Below are positions 41,615 to 50,180 of a DNA stretch of 64,000 nucleotides, in pieces. Position 1 is the stretch's first letter, and every line of letters starts with the position of its first letter. The stretch is from the NCBI RefSeq assembly GCF_017308975.1, contig NZ_JADWPD010000033.1:1-64000 (forward strand). Direction: 5' to 3'. The position numbers were made by a program, and so were the translations under genes. Under the pieces are notes generated by a model. That model worked only from the letters and a program-made list of their open reading frames with translations. It searched no databases and was not told the DNA's origin. Origin of the DNA: Amycolatopsis sp. MtRt-6 (GTDB taxonomy: Bacteria; Actinomycetota; Actinomycetes; Mycobacteriales; Pseudonocardiaceae).

Positions 41615-43114
41615 TCACATGTGCACGGCGCCCGGCGCCGCTTCACCCGCCGGGACGCCCGGGCGCAGCAGCAGGCCGCTGAGCACCGCGCCGGCCACGA
41701 AGATCACCGCGGCCCACGTGAACGCCGTCGTGTAGCTCTCGATGGCCGCCTCGGCCGCCAGCTGCGGCGTCGGGGTCTTGCCCGCCACGTACGCCGTGGC
41801 CGCGTTGCCGGCCAATGTCGACAGCAGCGCCGTGCCGATCGAACCGCCGACCTGCTGCGCGGTGTTCACCGCCGCCGACGCGACACCCGAGTCGTGCGCC
41901 TCGACGCCGAACGTCGCGACGCTCATCGCCGGGGCCATCGCCAGGCCGATGCCGAAGCCCATCACCAGGAGCGGGCCGAGGACGCCGGAGACGTACGTGC
42001 TGCCGAGGCCGATGCCGCTCAGCCAGAACAGGCCGGCCGCGGCGATCGCCATGCCGGTCGGCACCAGCGGCCGGGGGCCGAACCGCGGCAGCAGCACGGC
42101 CGTCGCCGTCGTGGCCGACAGCATCAGCGTCGCCACCATCGGCAGGAAGCCGACGCCGCTCTGGATCGGCGTGAACCGCAGGTTCTGCTGCACGTAGAAC
42201 GTCAGGAACAGGAAGATCGCGAACATCCCGATGGCGAGCAGGAACATCGCCAGGTAGGAGCCGCCGCGGTCCCGGTCGAGCAGCACGCGCAGCGGCAGCA
42301 GCGGGTGTTCGACGCGCTGCTGCAGCCACACGAACACGCCGAGCAGCACCACGCCGGCGGCGAGGAAGCCCCAGACCGACGCCGACGACCACGAGTCCGA
42401 CTCGGCGTTCGCGAAGCCGTAGACCAGCGCGAAGAGGCCGGCCGACGCCGTCATCGTGCCCGGCAGGTCGAGCTTCGGGCGCGGGCCCTCGTCCTTCTGG
42501 TTGCGCAGCAGGACCGAGCTGCCCGCGAACGCGACGACGGCGAAGATGATGTTCACGAACATGCACCAGCGCCAGTCGAGGTACTCGGTGAGCACGCCGC
42601 CGAGCAGCAGCCCGACCGCCGCGCCGCCACCGCCGATGGCGCCGAACACGCCGAACGCGCGACCGCGTTCCTTCGGGTCGGTGAAGGTCGTGGTCAGCAG
42701 CGCAAGCGTGGCGGGCGCGAGCAGCGCGCCGAACACGCCCTGTGCCGCCCGGGCGACCAGCAGCATCTCGATGTTGGTCGCGAAGCCCCCGAGCGCGGAC
42801 ACCGCGGCGAAGCCGGCCAGGCCGACGAGGAGCGCGTTCTTGCGGCCGAAGAGGTCCGCGAGCCGCCCGCCGAGCAGCAGCAGGCTGCCGAACGCCAGCG
42901 CGTAGGCGGTGACGACCCACTGCCGGGCGTCGTTGGAAAAGCCCAGGTCGGCCTGGGCCGAGGGCAGCGCGATGTTCACCACGGTCGCGTCCAGCACGAC
43001 CATCAGCTGCGCGATGCCGATCATCACCAGGATCAGCCAGCGTCTGGCGTGGTGGGGGTTTTCGCCGGCGCGCGTGTCCCCCGACGGCGCGACGGCGAGT
43101 GTGGACTCGGGCAT
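41615..43114 (-). CDS. MFS multidrug exporter (DHA2 family, 14 helices)
   Basis: A 499-residue transporter with 14 predicted helices. DHA2 motifs are clear: QLMVVLDATVVNIALPSAQA (motif D1), FGSLLLLGGRLADLFGRKN (motif A), RAAQGVFGALLAPATLALLT (motif C-like region) and DSGVASAAVNTAQQVGGSIG (family signature). It probably exports a drug or a secondary metabolite in exchange for protons. The start is ATG 43114. A TetR gene is divergent, with an inverted repeat in the gap, so TetR repression of the pump is the likely control. Confidence 0.94.
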   Translation of the reverse strand: MPESTLAVAPSGDTRAGENPHHARRWLILVMIGIAQLMVVLDATVVNIALPSAQADLGFSNDARQWVVTAYALAFGSLLLLGGRLADLFGRKNALLVGLAGFAAVSALGGFATNIEMLLVARAAQGVFGALLAPATLALLTTTFTDPKERGRAFGVFGAIGGGGAAVGLLLGGVLTEYLDWRWCMFVNIIFAVVAFAGSSVLLRNQKDEGPRPKLDLPGTMTASAGLFALVYGFANAESDSWSSASVWGFLAAGVVLLGVFVWLQQRVEHPLLPLRVLLDRDRGGSYLAMFLLAIGMFAIFLFLTFYVQQNLRFTPIQSGVGFLPMVATLMLSATTATAVLLPRFGPRPLVPTGMAIAAAGLFWLSGIGLGSTYVSGVLGPLLVMGFGIGLAMAPAMSVATFGVEAHDSGVASAAVNTAQQVGGSIGTALLSTLAGNAATAYVAGKTPTPQLAAEAAIESYTTAFTWAAVIFVAGAVLSGLLLRPGVPAGEAAPGAVHM

Positions 43115-43151
43115 GGAGTGTCCTCACAGAAAGTGATCACAAGATTATGTG

Positions 43152-43173
43152 GAGTAGGTATCTCCCCTTACTC
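43152..43173. promoter_or_regulatory. Candidate TetR operator between MFS exporter and TetR genes
   Basis: GAGTAGG (43152-43158) and CCTTACTC (43166-43173) give inverted half-sites GAGTA/TACTC with GG/CC inside, 12 bases apart, in the 118-base gap between the divergent genes. The position near the exporter start fits a repressor site. It is imperfect, so confidence is moderate. Confidence 0.5.
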
Positions 43174-43232
43174 GCCCCAAGGTACACAAGAACCGGAGAT
43201 GGCGCCTCTACTTCAGCGGTTAGACTGGAGCC

Positions 43233-43898
43233 ATGGCACGGGACGCTGGTCCCGCCGCACCGGCGCGGCCGCTGCGGCGTGACGCTGAACTCAACCGCCG
43301 TCGCATCCTGGCGTCGGCCCGCGAAGTGTTCGGTCAGCGCGGGCTCGAAGCCACGCTGGACGACATCGCCCACCACGCCGGCCTCGGCGTCGGCACGGTC
43401 TACCGCCGCTTCCCCAGCAAGGAACACCTGGTCGAGGCCATGTTCACCGAGCGGATGGAAGAGATCGGCGACCTCGCCGTGGAGTCACTGAAGGCCGATG
43501 ACGCGTGGCAGGCGTTCGTCGACTTCACGTGGAAGGCGGCCGAGCTGCACTCCGCCGACCGCGGGCTGCGCGAGATCATGCTGTCCAACAAGTTCGGCCA
43601 CGAGCACGTCGCCGAGAAGAAGGCCCGCATGGTGCCCTTGATCACACAGCTCATCGAACGGGCCCAAGCGGCCGGCGGGCTGCGGCCGGACTTCGCACCC
43701 TCGGACATGGCGATGGTGCACATGATGATCGGTTCGGTGGTGGAGTTCACGTGCGCGGTGGACCCGGACCTCTGGCGGCGGTCCCTCACCATGCTGCTCG
43801 ACGGGCTCCGCGCCGAGCCCGGCACTCCGTCGGTGCTGCCCCACCCGCCGCTCAGCGAGGACGAAGTCGACGAAGCGATGTCCTGCTGGCGTCCCTGA
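43233..43898 (+). CDS. TetR-family regulator of the MFS exporter
   Basis: A 221-residue TetR protein starting at ATG 43233. HTH: ASAREVFGQRGLEATLDDIA and HHAGLGVGTVYRRFPSKEHL (residues about 30-70). The ligand domain is SetR/SCO1917-like (WQAFVDFTWKAAELHSADRG, MLSNKFGHEH, PSDMAMVHMMIGSVVEFTC). It is divergent from the exporter gene, so it is the likely repressor. Its stop is one base from the end of the convergent HEAT-repeat gene. Confidence 0.93.
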   Translation: MARDAGPAAPARPLRRDAELNRRRILASAREVFGQRGLEATLDDIAHHAGLGVGTVYRRFPSKEHLVEAMFTERMEEIGDLAVESLKADDAWQAFVDFTWKAAELHSADRGLREIMLSNKFGHEHVAEKKARMVPLITQLIERAQAAGGLRPDFAPSDMAMVHMMIGSVVEFTCAVDPDLWRRSLTMLLDGLRAEPGTPSVLPHPPLSEDEVDEAMSCWRP

Positions 43899-43899
43899 C

Positions 43900-45762
43900 T
43901 CAGCCGCAGTTCGCGAGCAGCCGGGCGACGTCCCGGCGGAACGCCCGTTCCCGGGGGACGTCGCCCCACAAGGTCAGCCGCTCGTCCGTGGCCAGGATCC
44001 GGCGCAGTAGCGGTGCCGTCGCCGCGGGCAACGGCCCCAGCTCCAACAGCCCCCGCACCGCCGCTCCCTCAGTCTCGTAGGCCTGCTTCGGCTTCATCTC
44101 GGCGAGCACGCCGAGCAGCACCGGTACCGCCTCCGCGGCGTCGCCGGTCAGACGGGCCAGCGCGCGGGCGACCGCCACCTCGTCCGCCGGTCGAGAGCAG
44201 TCGAACGCCCGCAGGGCCGGGACGTGGTGCGCCGCGGCCGGGCCGAGGGCCGCGAGCCGTTCGACCGTGGCCCCTTCGCCCCGGGCGAGCCCCTCCGCCA
44301 GGAGTTCGTCGGCGGCCGCCTGGTCACCACCGAGGACGGCGAACGCGGTCGCGGCGGCACTGCGGGCGGCCCATGGCAGCTCCCTGCGGTGGGTCGCCTC
44401 GGCGAGCGCGTCCAGCACCTGCCCGTCCGCGACGCCGATCACCCGGAGCGCGTCGGCGCACCACTCCACGGCCCGTGGGTCTTCCGAGCCGAGCGCCGGC
44501 GCCAGCTGCGGCACCGCCGGGGCGGCCACCGGGCCCCAGTCGGTCAGCAGGCGCGTCACCTGCAGGACGACCATCGCGTCGCAGTCGGGCAGGAGGTCGA
44601 GAACCCAGGGCAGGACCTCGTCGGCGAACTCCGGCGCGTGCCCGAAGAGATCGCGCAGGATCGGCACTTCGCCCGGCGGCGACGGTAGCCACCCCGAGCC
44701 GATGAAGGGCCGTTCCGCCCGCATCCGTTCGGTGCACAGGGCAAGCTGCGGCGCCACCGCACGGCGATCACGCAGCTTCAGCAACGCCCACAACGCCATG
44801 TCCCGCACTTCGGCGACGACGAACTTCCCGAGCTTCTCCGCCGGGCCCGCGTCGTCGATCAGCGCGAACAGCCGATCGGCGTACCCGGCCGAAGCCGGTG
44901 CGAGGTCCCCGAGCCGGGCAGCGGCCCAGCCCCGCTCGGACGTCTCCAGCAATCGGCCGAACACCGGCACAAGCGCTTCGGCCGTTAGCGGCCGGTCGGT
45001 GGCGAGCTCGCCGGCTACGGTCCGCACCGCGGTGCTGAACGCCGGGTTCGCCGTCAGCGCGATCAGCACCTCCGTCTGCGACTCCGGAGTCAGGGGTTCG
45101 ACCGCCCACTCCAGGAGGTCCGAAGAGCTGTCGATGCCGTGCAGGCCGTCATAGGGAGCCGGATCGCCGCACAACGCGTCGACGAACCGGTCCACCGGAA
45201 CTTCGCCGCCGATCCGGGCGATCGACACCCACGCCGCGACGGCGAGCGCGGCCTCGTTCGTCCGCTCGGCCAGCCACGGCAGCACACTTTCACCGCCCAC
45301 CTCGCCGATCGCGACCACGAGCCCGGCGCGCACGGAGTCAGCCTCTTCCCGGCTGAAGCGGTCGAGCAGGGCATCCAGCACGATCTCTGGCTCCGGTGCC
45401 TCTGCCAACGCAAGGCCGGCGGCGCGCCGGACCGCCTCGGCCGAGTCGTCCAGCAGGGCGATCAGCCGCTGGACGGCTTCCCCCCAGACCGCGGGCCAGC
45501 GCTCGTCGACCGTCGCCACGCGGGCGGCGCGCGCCACCATCTCGACGATGTAGAGCACCCGGGAACGCTCGGGGGCTCGCCCGTCTTCGACGTACCGCAG
45601 CACCTCGGGCACGGCGTCGGAGACCGCCGGGAGCCACTCCCCCGGCTCCATCTGCAGCGCGCCGGCCAGAATCAGGAAACCCATGAGAGGTTCGCCTTCG
45701 ACCAGCTCGCGGAACCCGACGTCCCAGGGCTTCCGTTGTTCGTCCCCCCACTGCACCACCAC
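43900..45762 (-). CDS. Large HEAT-repeat protein
   Basis: A 620-residue protein without signal or catalytic motifs, built from helical HEAT-like repeats throughout (VQRLIALLDDSAEAVRRAAG, LDALLDRFSREEADSVRAGL, VLPWLAERTNEAALAVAAWV, VPQLAPALGSEDPRAVEWCA, AVPVLLGVLAEMKPKQAYET). It is very acidic and tryptophan-rich near the N-terminus (VVQWGDEQRKPWDVGF). It is probably a protein-binding scaffold; the partner is unknown. The start is GTG 45762. It follows the PspC gene by 36 bases on the same strand but has its own spacing for a start site. Confidence 0.85.
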   Translation of the reverse strand: MVVQWGDEQRKPWDVGFRELVEGEPLMGFLILAGALQMEPGEWLPAVSDAVPEVLRYVEDGRAPERSRVLYIVEMVARAARVATVDERWPAVWGEAVQRLIALLDDSAEAVRRAAGLALAEAPEPEIVLDALLDRFSREEADSVRAGLVVAIGEVGGESVLPWLAERTNEAALAVAAWVSIARIGGEVPVDRFVDALCGDPAPYDGLHGIDSSSDLLEWAVEPLTPESQTEVLIALTANPAFSTAVRTVAGELATDRPLTAEALVPVFGRLLETSERGWAAARLGDLAPASAGYADRLFALIDDAGPAEKLGKFVVAEVRDMALWALLKLRDRRAVAPQLALCTERMRAERPFIGSGWLPSPPGEVPILRDLFGHAPEFADEVLPWVLDLLPDCDAMVVLQVTRLLTDWGPVAAPAVPQLAPALGSEDPRAVEWCADALRVIGVADGQVLDALAEATHRRELPWAARSAAATAFAVLGGDQAAADELLAEGLARGEGATVERLAALGPAAAHHVPALRAFDCSRPADEVAVARALARLTGDAAEAVPVLLGVLAEMKPKQAYETEGAAVRGLLELGPLPAATAPLLRRILATDERLTLWGDVPRERAFRRDVARLLANCG

Positions 45763-45798
45763 CGCAGCGTAGCGGGATTTGCAGCCCGAGCCGAGGAC

Positions 45799-45993
45799 TT
45801 ACTCGGACGGGACGACCACCCACATGACCAGGTAGGCCACGAACTGCGGCCCCGGCAGCAGGCAGGACAGCACGGCCAGCAGCCGCACGGTGCCGGGCTT
45901 CATGCCGTACCGCCGGGCCAGGCCCGCGCAGACGCCGCCGATCATGCGGCCGTGGCGCGGACGGGACAGCCGTCGAGTGACCGGTGCGCTCAT
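45799..45993 (-). CDS. Small PspC-domain membrane protein
   Basis: A 64-residue protein starting at ATG 45993 with an A/G-rich ribosome-binding site (AAGGGAAAAG). The PspC core is clear: RMIGGVCAGLARRYGMKPGT followed by a hydrophobic stretch (VRLLAVLSCLLPGPQFVAYL) and VMWVVVPSE. It is a short membrane-bound stress-type protein, probably of the envelope-stress group. The frame extends upstream to 46128 but without similarity. It is divergent from the lipoprotein gene. Confidence 0.92.
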   Translation of the reverse strand: MSAPVTRRLSRPRHGRMIGGVCAGLARRYGMKPGTVRLLAVLSCLLPGPQFVAYLVMWVVVPSE

Positions 45994-46246
45994 CGTCTTT
46001 TCCCTTTCCTCGAAGTTCCGATACCTCCACTTCACCACCGGAGTACCCGTTTCCGCATCGCCCACGGGGTGGACCGCCCCCTTAGGGGACGGCAAAGCCG
46101 AAAATCGTTCAGGAGACCGGGGAACCACGGGTAAACCAGGCGGAAATCCGATGACCTGCGCCTTTTGCCCGCGGCTGGGGAAAAATAGTGAGAGATGTCC
46201 CCGTCAGGGCTGGTTTTTCGGCCGGATGTGGTGATACTTGCACCCC

Positions 46247-47146
46247 GTGTACCCGCGTCCGAAAAGCTTGGCCGTCGCGATGCTCTGCGCCCTGCTGACC
46301 GCCGGCTGCGCCACCACCCAGGCCGCCCCCGAGCGGGATTCCGGACCCACGCCGCTGACCGCCGTCGACGCGCTCGGCGACTTCGGCAGCGTCGACTACT
46401 GCAGCCTGCTGAACGTGCCCGAAGTGGCGCCGGGCGCGGTCGCGGTGCCGACGTTCGAAAGCTGCCACGCCGAAGCCGGCCCGCGCACGATCCTCGTCGG
46501 GCCGCTGGCCTTCGAGGCCGACCCGAACATCAAGCCCTACGCCTACCCCGGGCCCGTACCCGACGGCGTGGCGATCCAGCAGTCGATGTTCAACGATCGC
46601 AGCGCGTGCACCCGCGCGATCACCTTCGCCGACGGCTACCGGCTCGACCTGTCGGTCACCGACGGCAGCGGCGACCAGGCCGCCCGCTGCGGCGTCGCGG
46701 ACGCCGCCGTCGGCTCGGCGCTGACCGCGATCACCGCGCACAAGGTCGGGCGGCTGACGTTCCCGGACCGCTCGTGGGGCCGGGTGGCCCCGTGCGTCCC
46801 GCTCGACAGCCACGACGTCGACGCCGCCGCCGGGCCCGGCAGCCAGCCGACGGCCGGCCTGTCCGGGCACAGCTGCATCCGCGGCAAGGTGAGCTTCAAG
46901 CTGACAGTAGCGACGACGGAGTCCACCGGCCCGGTCGAGACGCTCGGCGGCCGCGAGGCACGCGTCCGGGTCGCGGGCGCGTTCTGCCTGGTCGACACCA
47001 CCCAGCCGGCGCCCGGCCTGCCCGGCCGCCGGGAACTGGCGGAGATCAGCGTGGTCGAGACGGCGGGCACGGCGGGCGACGCCACGTGCGCGCTGGCCCG
47101 CGGGGCGGCCAACGCGATCCTCCCCCGCCTCCCCACGCCCTCGTGA
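46247..47146 (+). CDS. Secreted lipoprotein of unknown function
   Basis: A 299-residue protein. GTG 46247 begins with YPRPKSLAVAMLCALLTAGC, where LLTAGC is a lipobox, so the mature protein starts at Cys and is lipid-anchored outside the membrane. The mature domain has several Cys (VDYCSLLNV, FESCHAEA, SACTRAITF, ARCGVAD, APCVPLDS, HSCIRGK, AFCLVDT, ATCALAR) that could form four disulfides. It resembles DUF3558-like actinobacterial lipoproteins in overall style. No ribosome-binding site is visible; a GATACT at 46233-46238 at -10 distance suggests a leaderless mRNA. A TTG at 46238 is an alternative start. Confidence 0.8.
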   Translation: MYPRPKSLAVAMLCALLTAGCATTQAAPERDSGPTPLTAVDALGDFGSVDYCSLLNVPEVAPGAVAVPTFESCHAEAGPRTILVGPLAFEADPNIKPYAYPGPVPDGVAIQQSMFNDRSACTRAITFADGYRLDLSVTDGSGDQAARCGVADAAVGSALTAITAHKVGRLTFPDRSWGRVAPCVPLDSHDVDAAAGPGSQPTAGLSGHSCIRGKVSFKLTVATTESTGPVETLGGREARVRVAGAFCLVDTTQPAPGLPGRRELAEISVVETAGTAGDATCALARGAANAILPRLPTPS

Positions 47147-47185
47147 GTGGTAATTCGGGTTAGAACCCGAATTACCACTCACGAG
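47140..47185. repeat. Perfect palindrome with 22-bp arms between convergent genes
   Basis: The left arm 47140-47161 contains GAGTGGTAATTCGGGTT and the right arm 47164-47185 is its exact reverse complement, with a 2-base loop. The left arm includes the lipoprotein stop codon (47144-47146). The sugC stop is 14 bases beyond. It is AT-richer than its surroundings. It is probably a transcription barrier and perhaps a mobile palindromic repeat. Confidence 0.9.
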
Positions 47186-47198
47186 CGCTGCGGCAGAC

Positions 47199-48374
47199 CT
47201 AGTCCTCGTAGGTCAGGTTCTTGCCGTTGGCCGGGTCGAACAGCTTGATCTTGTCCGCGTCGTACCAGACCTCGAGGTCGGCGTTCTCCGCCGCCGACGA
47301 CTCCGCCGACAGCCGCGCCACGATCTGGGACTCCGCGCCCGGGACGTCCGAGGACCCGCTGTCCGCGGCGAGCTCGGCCAGCTCCTGCGCGGTGGCGGCC
47401 TCGCCCTCCACCGTGAAGTGGGCGAACTTCTCCGAGCCCATCGACTCGAGCACGTCGATGTGCGCGGTGAACGTCCCCCCGCCGCTCTTGTCGGCGACCA
47501 GCGCCGCGTCCTCGAAGTGCTCCGGCCGGATGCCGACGATCAGCTCGCGCGGGGCGTCGGCCCGCTCCACCAGCCGGCGGACCCGGTCGGTCAGCGGGGT
47601 CGTGCCCAGTGCGCTCCGCAGCTCGTTGTTCTCCAGCGTCGCCGGGACGAAGTTCATCGACGGCGAGCCGATGAACCCGGCCACGAACAGGTTCGCCGGG
47701 TTGTCGTAGAGGAACTGCGGCGAGCCGATCTGCTGCACGTACCCGGCCCGCAGCACCACGACCCGGTCGCCCAGCGTCATGGCCTCGGTCTGGTCGTGCG
47801 TCACGTACAGCGTCGTCGTGCCGAGCTGCTTCTGGATCTTCGAAACCGACGTCCGCATCTGGCCGCGCAGCTTGGCGTCCAGGTTGGACAGCGGCTCGTC
47901 CATCAGGAACGCCTTCGGGCTCCGGACGATGGCCCGGCCCATCGCGACGCGCTGCCGCTGGCCACCGGAGAGGTTGGCCGGCTTGCGGTCCAGGTGCGCG
48001 GTCAGGTCGAGGATCTTCGCGGCTTCCTCCACCTTCGCCCGCACGGTCTTGTCGTCGACCTTGGCCAGCCGCAGCGGGAAGGCCATGTTCTCCCGGACGC
48101 TCATGTGCGGGTAGAGCGCGTAGGACTGGAACACCATGGCGATGTCCCGGTCCTTCGGGGCCTTCTCGTTGACGCGCTGGCCGTCGATGCGCAGCTCCCC
48201 GGAGGAGATGTCCTCCAGGCCGGCCACCATGTTCAGCGTCGTCGACTTCCCGCAGCCGGACGGGCCGACGAGGATGATGAACTCGCCGTCGGCGATGGTG
48301 ATGTCCACTTCGGACACGGCGAGGGCGCCGTCGGGGTACTTCTTCGACACCTTGTCGAGCACGATCTCTGCCAT
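47199..48374 (-). CDS. sugC: Trehalose ABC importer ATPase SugC
   Basis: A 391-residue ABC ATPase of the MalK/UgpC type. Walker A GPSGCGKST, Q-loop VFQSYALYPHMSVRENM, signature LSGGQRQRVAMGRA, Walker B KAFLMDEPLSNLDA and switch His in VTHDQTEA are all present. The C-terminal about 150 residues are the OB-fold regulatory TOBE domain (LIVGIRPEHFEDA) with an acidic insertion. It energises the SugA-SugB permease with LpqY, which together recycle trehalose released from mycolic-acid or surface glycan turnover. The start is ATG 48374, 4 bases after sugB. Confidence 0.96.
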   Translation of the reverse strand: MAEIVLDKVSKKYPDGALAVSEVDITIADGEFIILVGPSGCGKSTTLNMVAGLEDISSGELRIDGQRVNEKAPKDRDIAMVFQSYALYPHMSVRENMAFPLRLAKVDDKTVRAKVEEAAKILDLTAHLDRKPANLSGGQRQRVAMGRAIVRSPKAFLMDEPLSNLDAKLRGQMRTSVSKIQKQLGTTTLYVTHDQTEAMTLGDRVVVLRAGYVQQIGSPQFLYDNPANLFVAGFIGSPSMNFVPATLENNELRSALGTTPLTDRVRRLVERADAPRELIVGIRPEHFEDAALVADKSGGGTFTAHIDVLESMGSEKFAHFTVEGEAATAQELAELAADSGSSDVPGAESQIVARLSAESSAAENADLEVWYDADKIKLFDPANGKNLTYED

Positions 48375-48378
48375 AGCG

Positions 48379-49218
48379 CTACCCCTTCACCGCACCGGAG
48401 GTCAGCCCCGCCACGATGCGACGCTGGAAGAACAACACGAACACAATGATCGGGATGGTGATCACGACCGCGGCCGCGCTCACCTGCCCGGTCGGGTCCT
48501 CGAACTGGGAGGACCCGGTGAAGAACGACAGCGCCGCCGGCACCGTGCGCGACGCCGTGGTCGACGTCAGCGAGATGGCGAACAGGAAGTCGTTCCAGCA
48601 GAAGATGAACACCAGGATCGCCGTCGTGAACACGCCCGGCGCGGCCAGCGGCGCGATCACCTTCCGGAAGGCCTGGGCCGGCGTCGCGCCGTCCATCTTC
48701 GCCGCTTTCTCCAGCTCCCACGGGATCTCCCGGAAGAACGCCGACAGCGTGTAGATCGACAGCGGCAGCGCGAACGTGATGTAGGGCAGGATCAGCCCCG
48801 GCCACGTGTCGAACAGCCCCAGGTTCCGCTCGATGTTGAACAGCGGCGTCACCAGCGACACCTGCGGGAACATCGCGATCAGCAGCGAGAGCCCGACCAG
48901 CAGCTGCTTGCCGGGGAAGTCCAGCCGCGCGATCGCGTACGCGGCCATCGTGCCCAGCACCACCGCGATCACGGTCGAGATGATCGCGATGCCGATCGAG
49001 TTCACCAGCGCCAGCAGGAACTCCGACGTCTGGAAGATGTCCGCGTAGTTCTGCCAGGTCCACGACCGCGGGATGAAGTTCCCGTCGGTCAGCGTGTCCT
49101 TGGTCTTGAACGACAGCGAGATCACCCAGAGCACCGGCACCAGCGCGAACACCAGCACGAGAATGTCGACGAGGCCCCACTTGACCTTGCGGCCCGTCGT
49201 GACGGTTCCCATCACCAT
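48379..49218 (-). CDS. sugB: Trehalose ABC importer permease SugB
   Basis: A 279-residue permease with six helices. The inner-membrane EAA loop is ELEKAAKMDGATPAQAFRKV (EAA-x3-G) and contacts the ATPase. It belongs to the MalG-type family. ATG 49218 overlaps the sugA stop by one base (TGATG), and sugC begins 4 bases after its own stop, so the four importer genes form one operon. It works with SugA to move trehalose inward. Confidence 0.95.
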   Translation of the reverse strand: MVMGTVTTGRKVKWGLVDILVLVFALVPVLWVISLSFKTKDTLTDGNFIPRSWTWQNYADIFQTSEFLLALVNSIGIAIISTVIAVVLGTMAAYAIARLDFPGKQLLVGLSLLIAMFPQVSLVTPLFNIERNLGLFDTWPGLILPYITFALPLSIYTLSAFFREIPWELEKAAKMDGATPAQAFRKVIAPLAAPGVFTTAILVFIFCWNDFLFAISLTSTTASRTVPAALSFFTGSSQFEDPTGQVSAAAVVITIPIIVFVLFFQRRIVAGLTSGAVKG

Positions 49219-50180
49219 CAGCGCTTACCCCCGTTGTCCGAACCCGGTGCGGCCGTGCCGAACACCTTGATGAAGATGAACGCGATGATCGCCACCGTGA
49301 GGAAGATCAGCACCGCCATCGTCGACCCGATCCCGAGGTTGAGGCCCTTGACCAGGTTGTTGTAGGTCTGCATGGACACCGAACCGGTGTCCTGCGCGCC
49401 GCCGGTGAGGACGTAGATGTTGTCGAAGATGCGGAACGCGTCCAGCGTGCGGAACAGCAGCGCCACCAGGATCGCCGGCTTCATCACCGGCAGCATCACC
49501 TTCGTGAACCGCTGCCACGCGCTCGCGCCGTCCATCGCCGCGGCCTTGAGCAGGTCGTCCGGCACCAGCGCCAGGCCGGCCATCAGCAGCAGCGCCATGA
49601 ACGGCGTGGTCTTCCACACCTCGGCGCCGATGATGATGAACATCGACGGCCACTGCTGGGTCAGCGGGGCCGCGCCGTCGGCGAGGAAGTTCGCCAGGTA
49701 GCCGGTCTTCGGCGTCCACGCGTAGTACCACGAGAACGCCGCGACGACGGTGACGATGCCGTACGGGATCAGCGCGACCGTGCGGACCAGGCCGCGTCCG
49801 ACCAGCGTCCGGTGCATCACCAGCGCCAGCGCCATGCCGAGCACGAACTCGATCGCCACCGACACCACGGTGAGGAACATCGTGGTGCCGAACGCGGTCC
49901 ACCAGTACGAATTGGACAGCACGGCCGCGTAGTTGTCGAAGCCGACGAACTCCTGCTGCGCCGGGAAGCGCAGGTCGTACCGCTGCAGCGACAGCCAGAT
50001 CGAGTAGACGATCGGGTAGCCGGTGACCGCGACCATGACGAGGAACGCGGGCGCGCACAGCCAGAGCCCGAGTCGTCTCTCGGCCTTCTTCCCTTCGGAA
50101 AGCGCTGGTTTGCCCTTTTTGGCCGGTGCCGTCTGTTCGGCGGCGGTCGCCCCGGCCGGGGTCGAGTCCTGGACGGTCAC
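49218..50180 (-). CDS. sugA: Trehalose ABC importer permease SugA
   Basis: A 320-residue MalF-type permease. The start is GTG 50180 (TVQDSTPAGATAAEQTAPAK), overlapping the lpqY stop (GTGA). A charged N-terminal tail leads into six helices (LCAPAFLVMVAVTGYPIVYS, TMFLTVVSVAIEFVLGMALA, FIIIGAEVWKTTPFMALLL, STMAVLIFLTVAIIAFIFI). The EAA-type loop is DDLLKAAAMDGASAWQRFTK. Together with SugB it forms the channel for LpqY-bound trehalose. Confidence 0.95.
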   Translation of the reverse strand: MTVQDSTPAGATAAEQTAPAKKGKPALSEGKKAERRLGLWLCAPAFLVMVAVTGYPIVYSIWLSLQRYDLRFPAQQEFVGFDNYAAVLSNSYWWTAFGTTMFLTVVSVAIEFVLGMALALVMHRTLVGRGLVRTVALIPYGIVTVVAAFSWYYAWTPKTGYLANFLADGAAPLTQQWPSMFIIIGAEVWKTTPFMALLLMAGLALVPDDLLKAAAMDGASAWQRFTKVMLPVMKPAILVALLFRTLDAFRIFDNIYVLTGGAQDTGSVSMQTYNNLVKGLNLGIGSTMAVLIFLTVAIIAFIFIKVFGTAAPGSDNGGKR

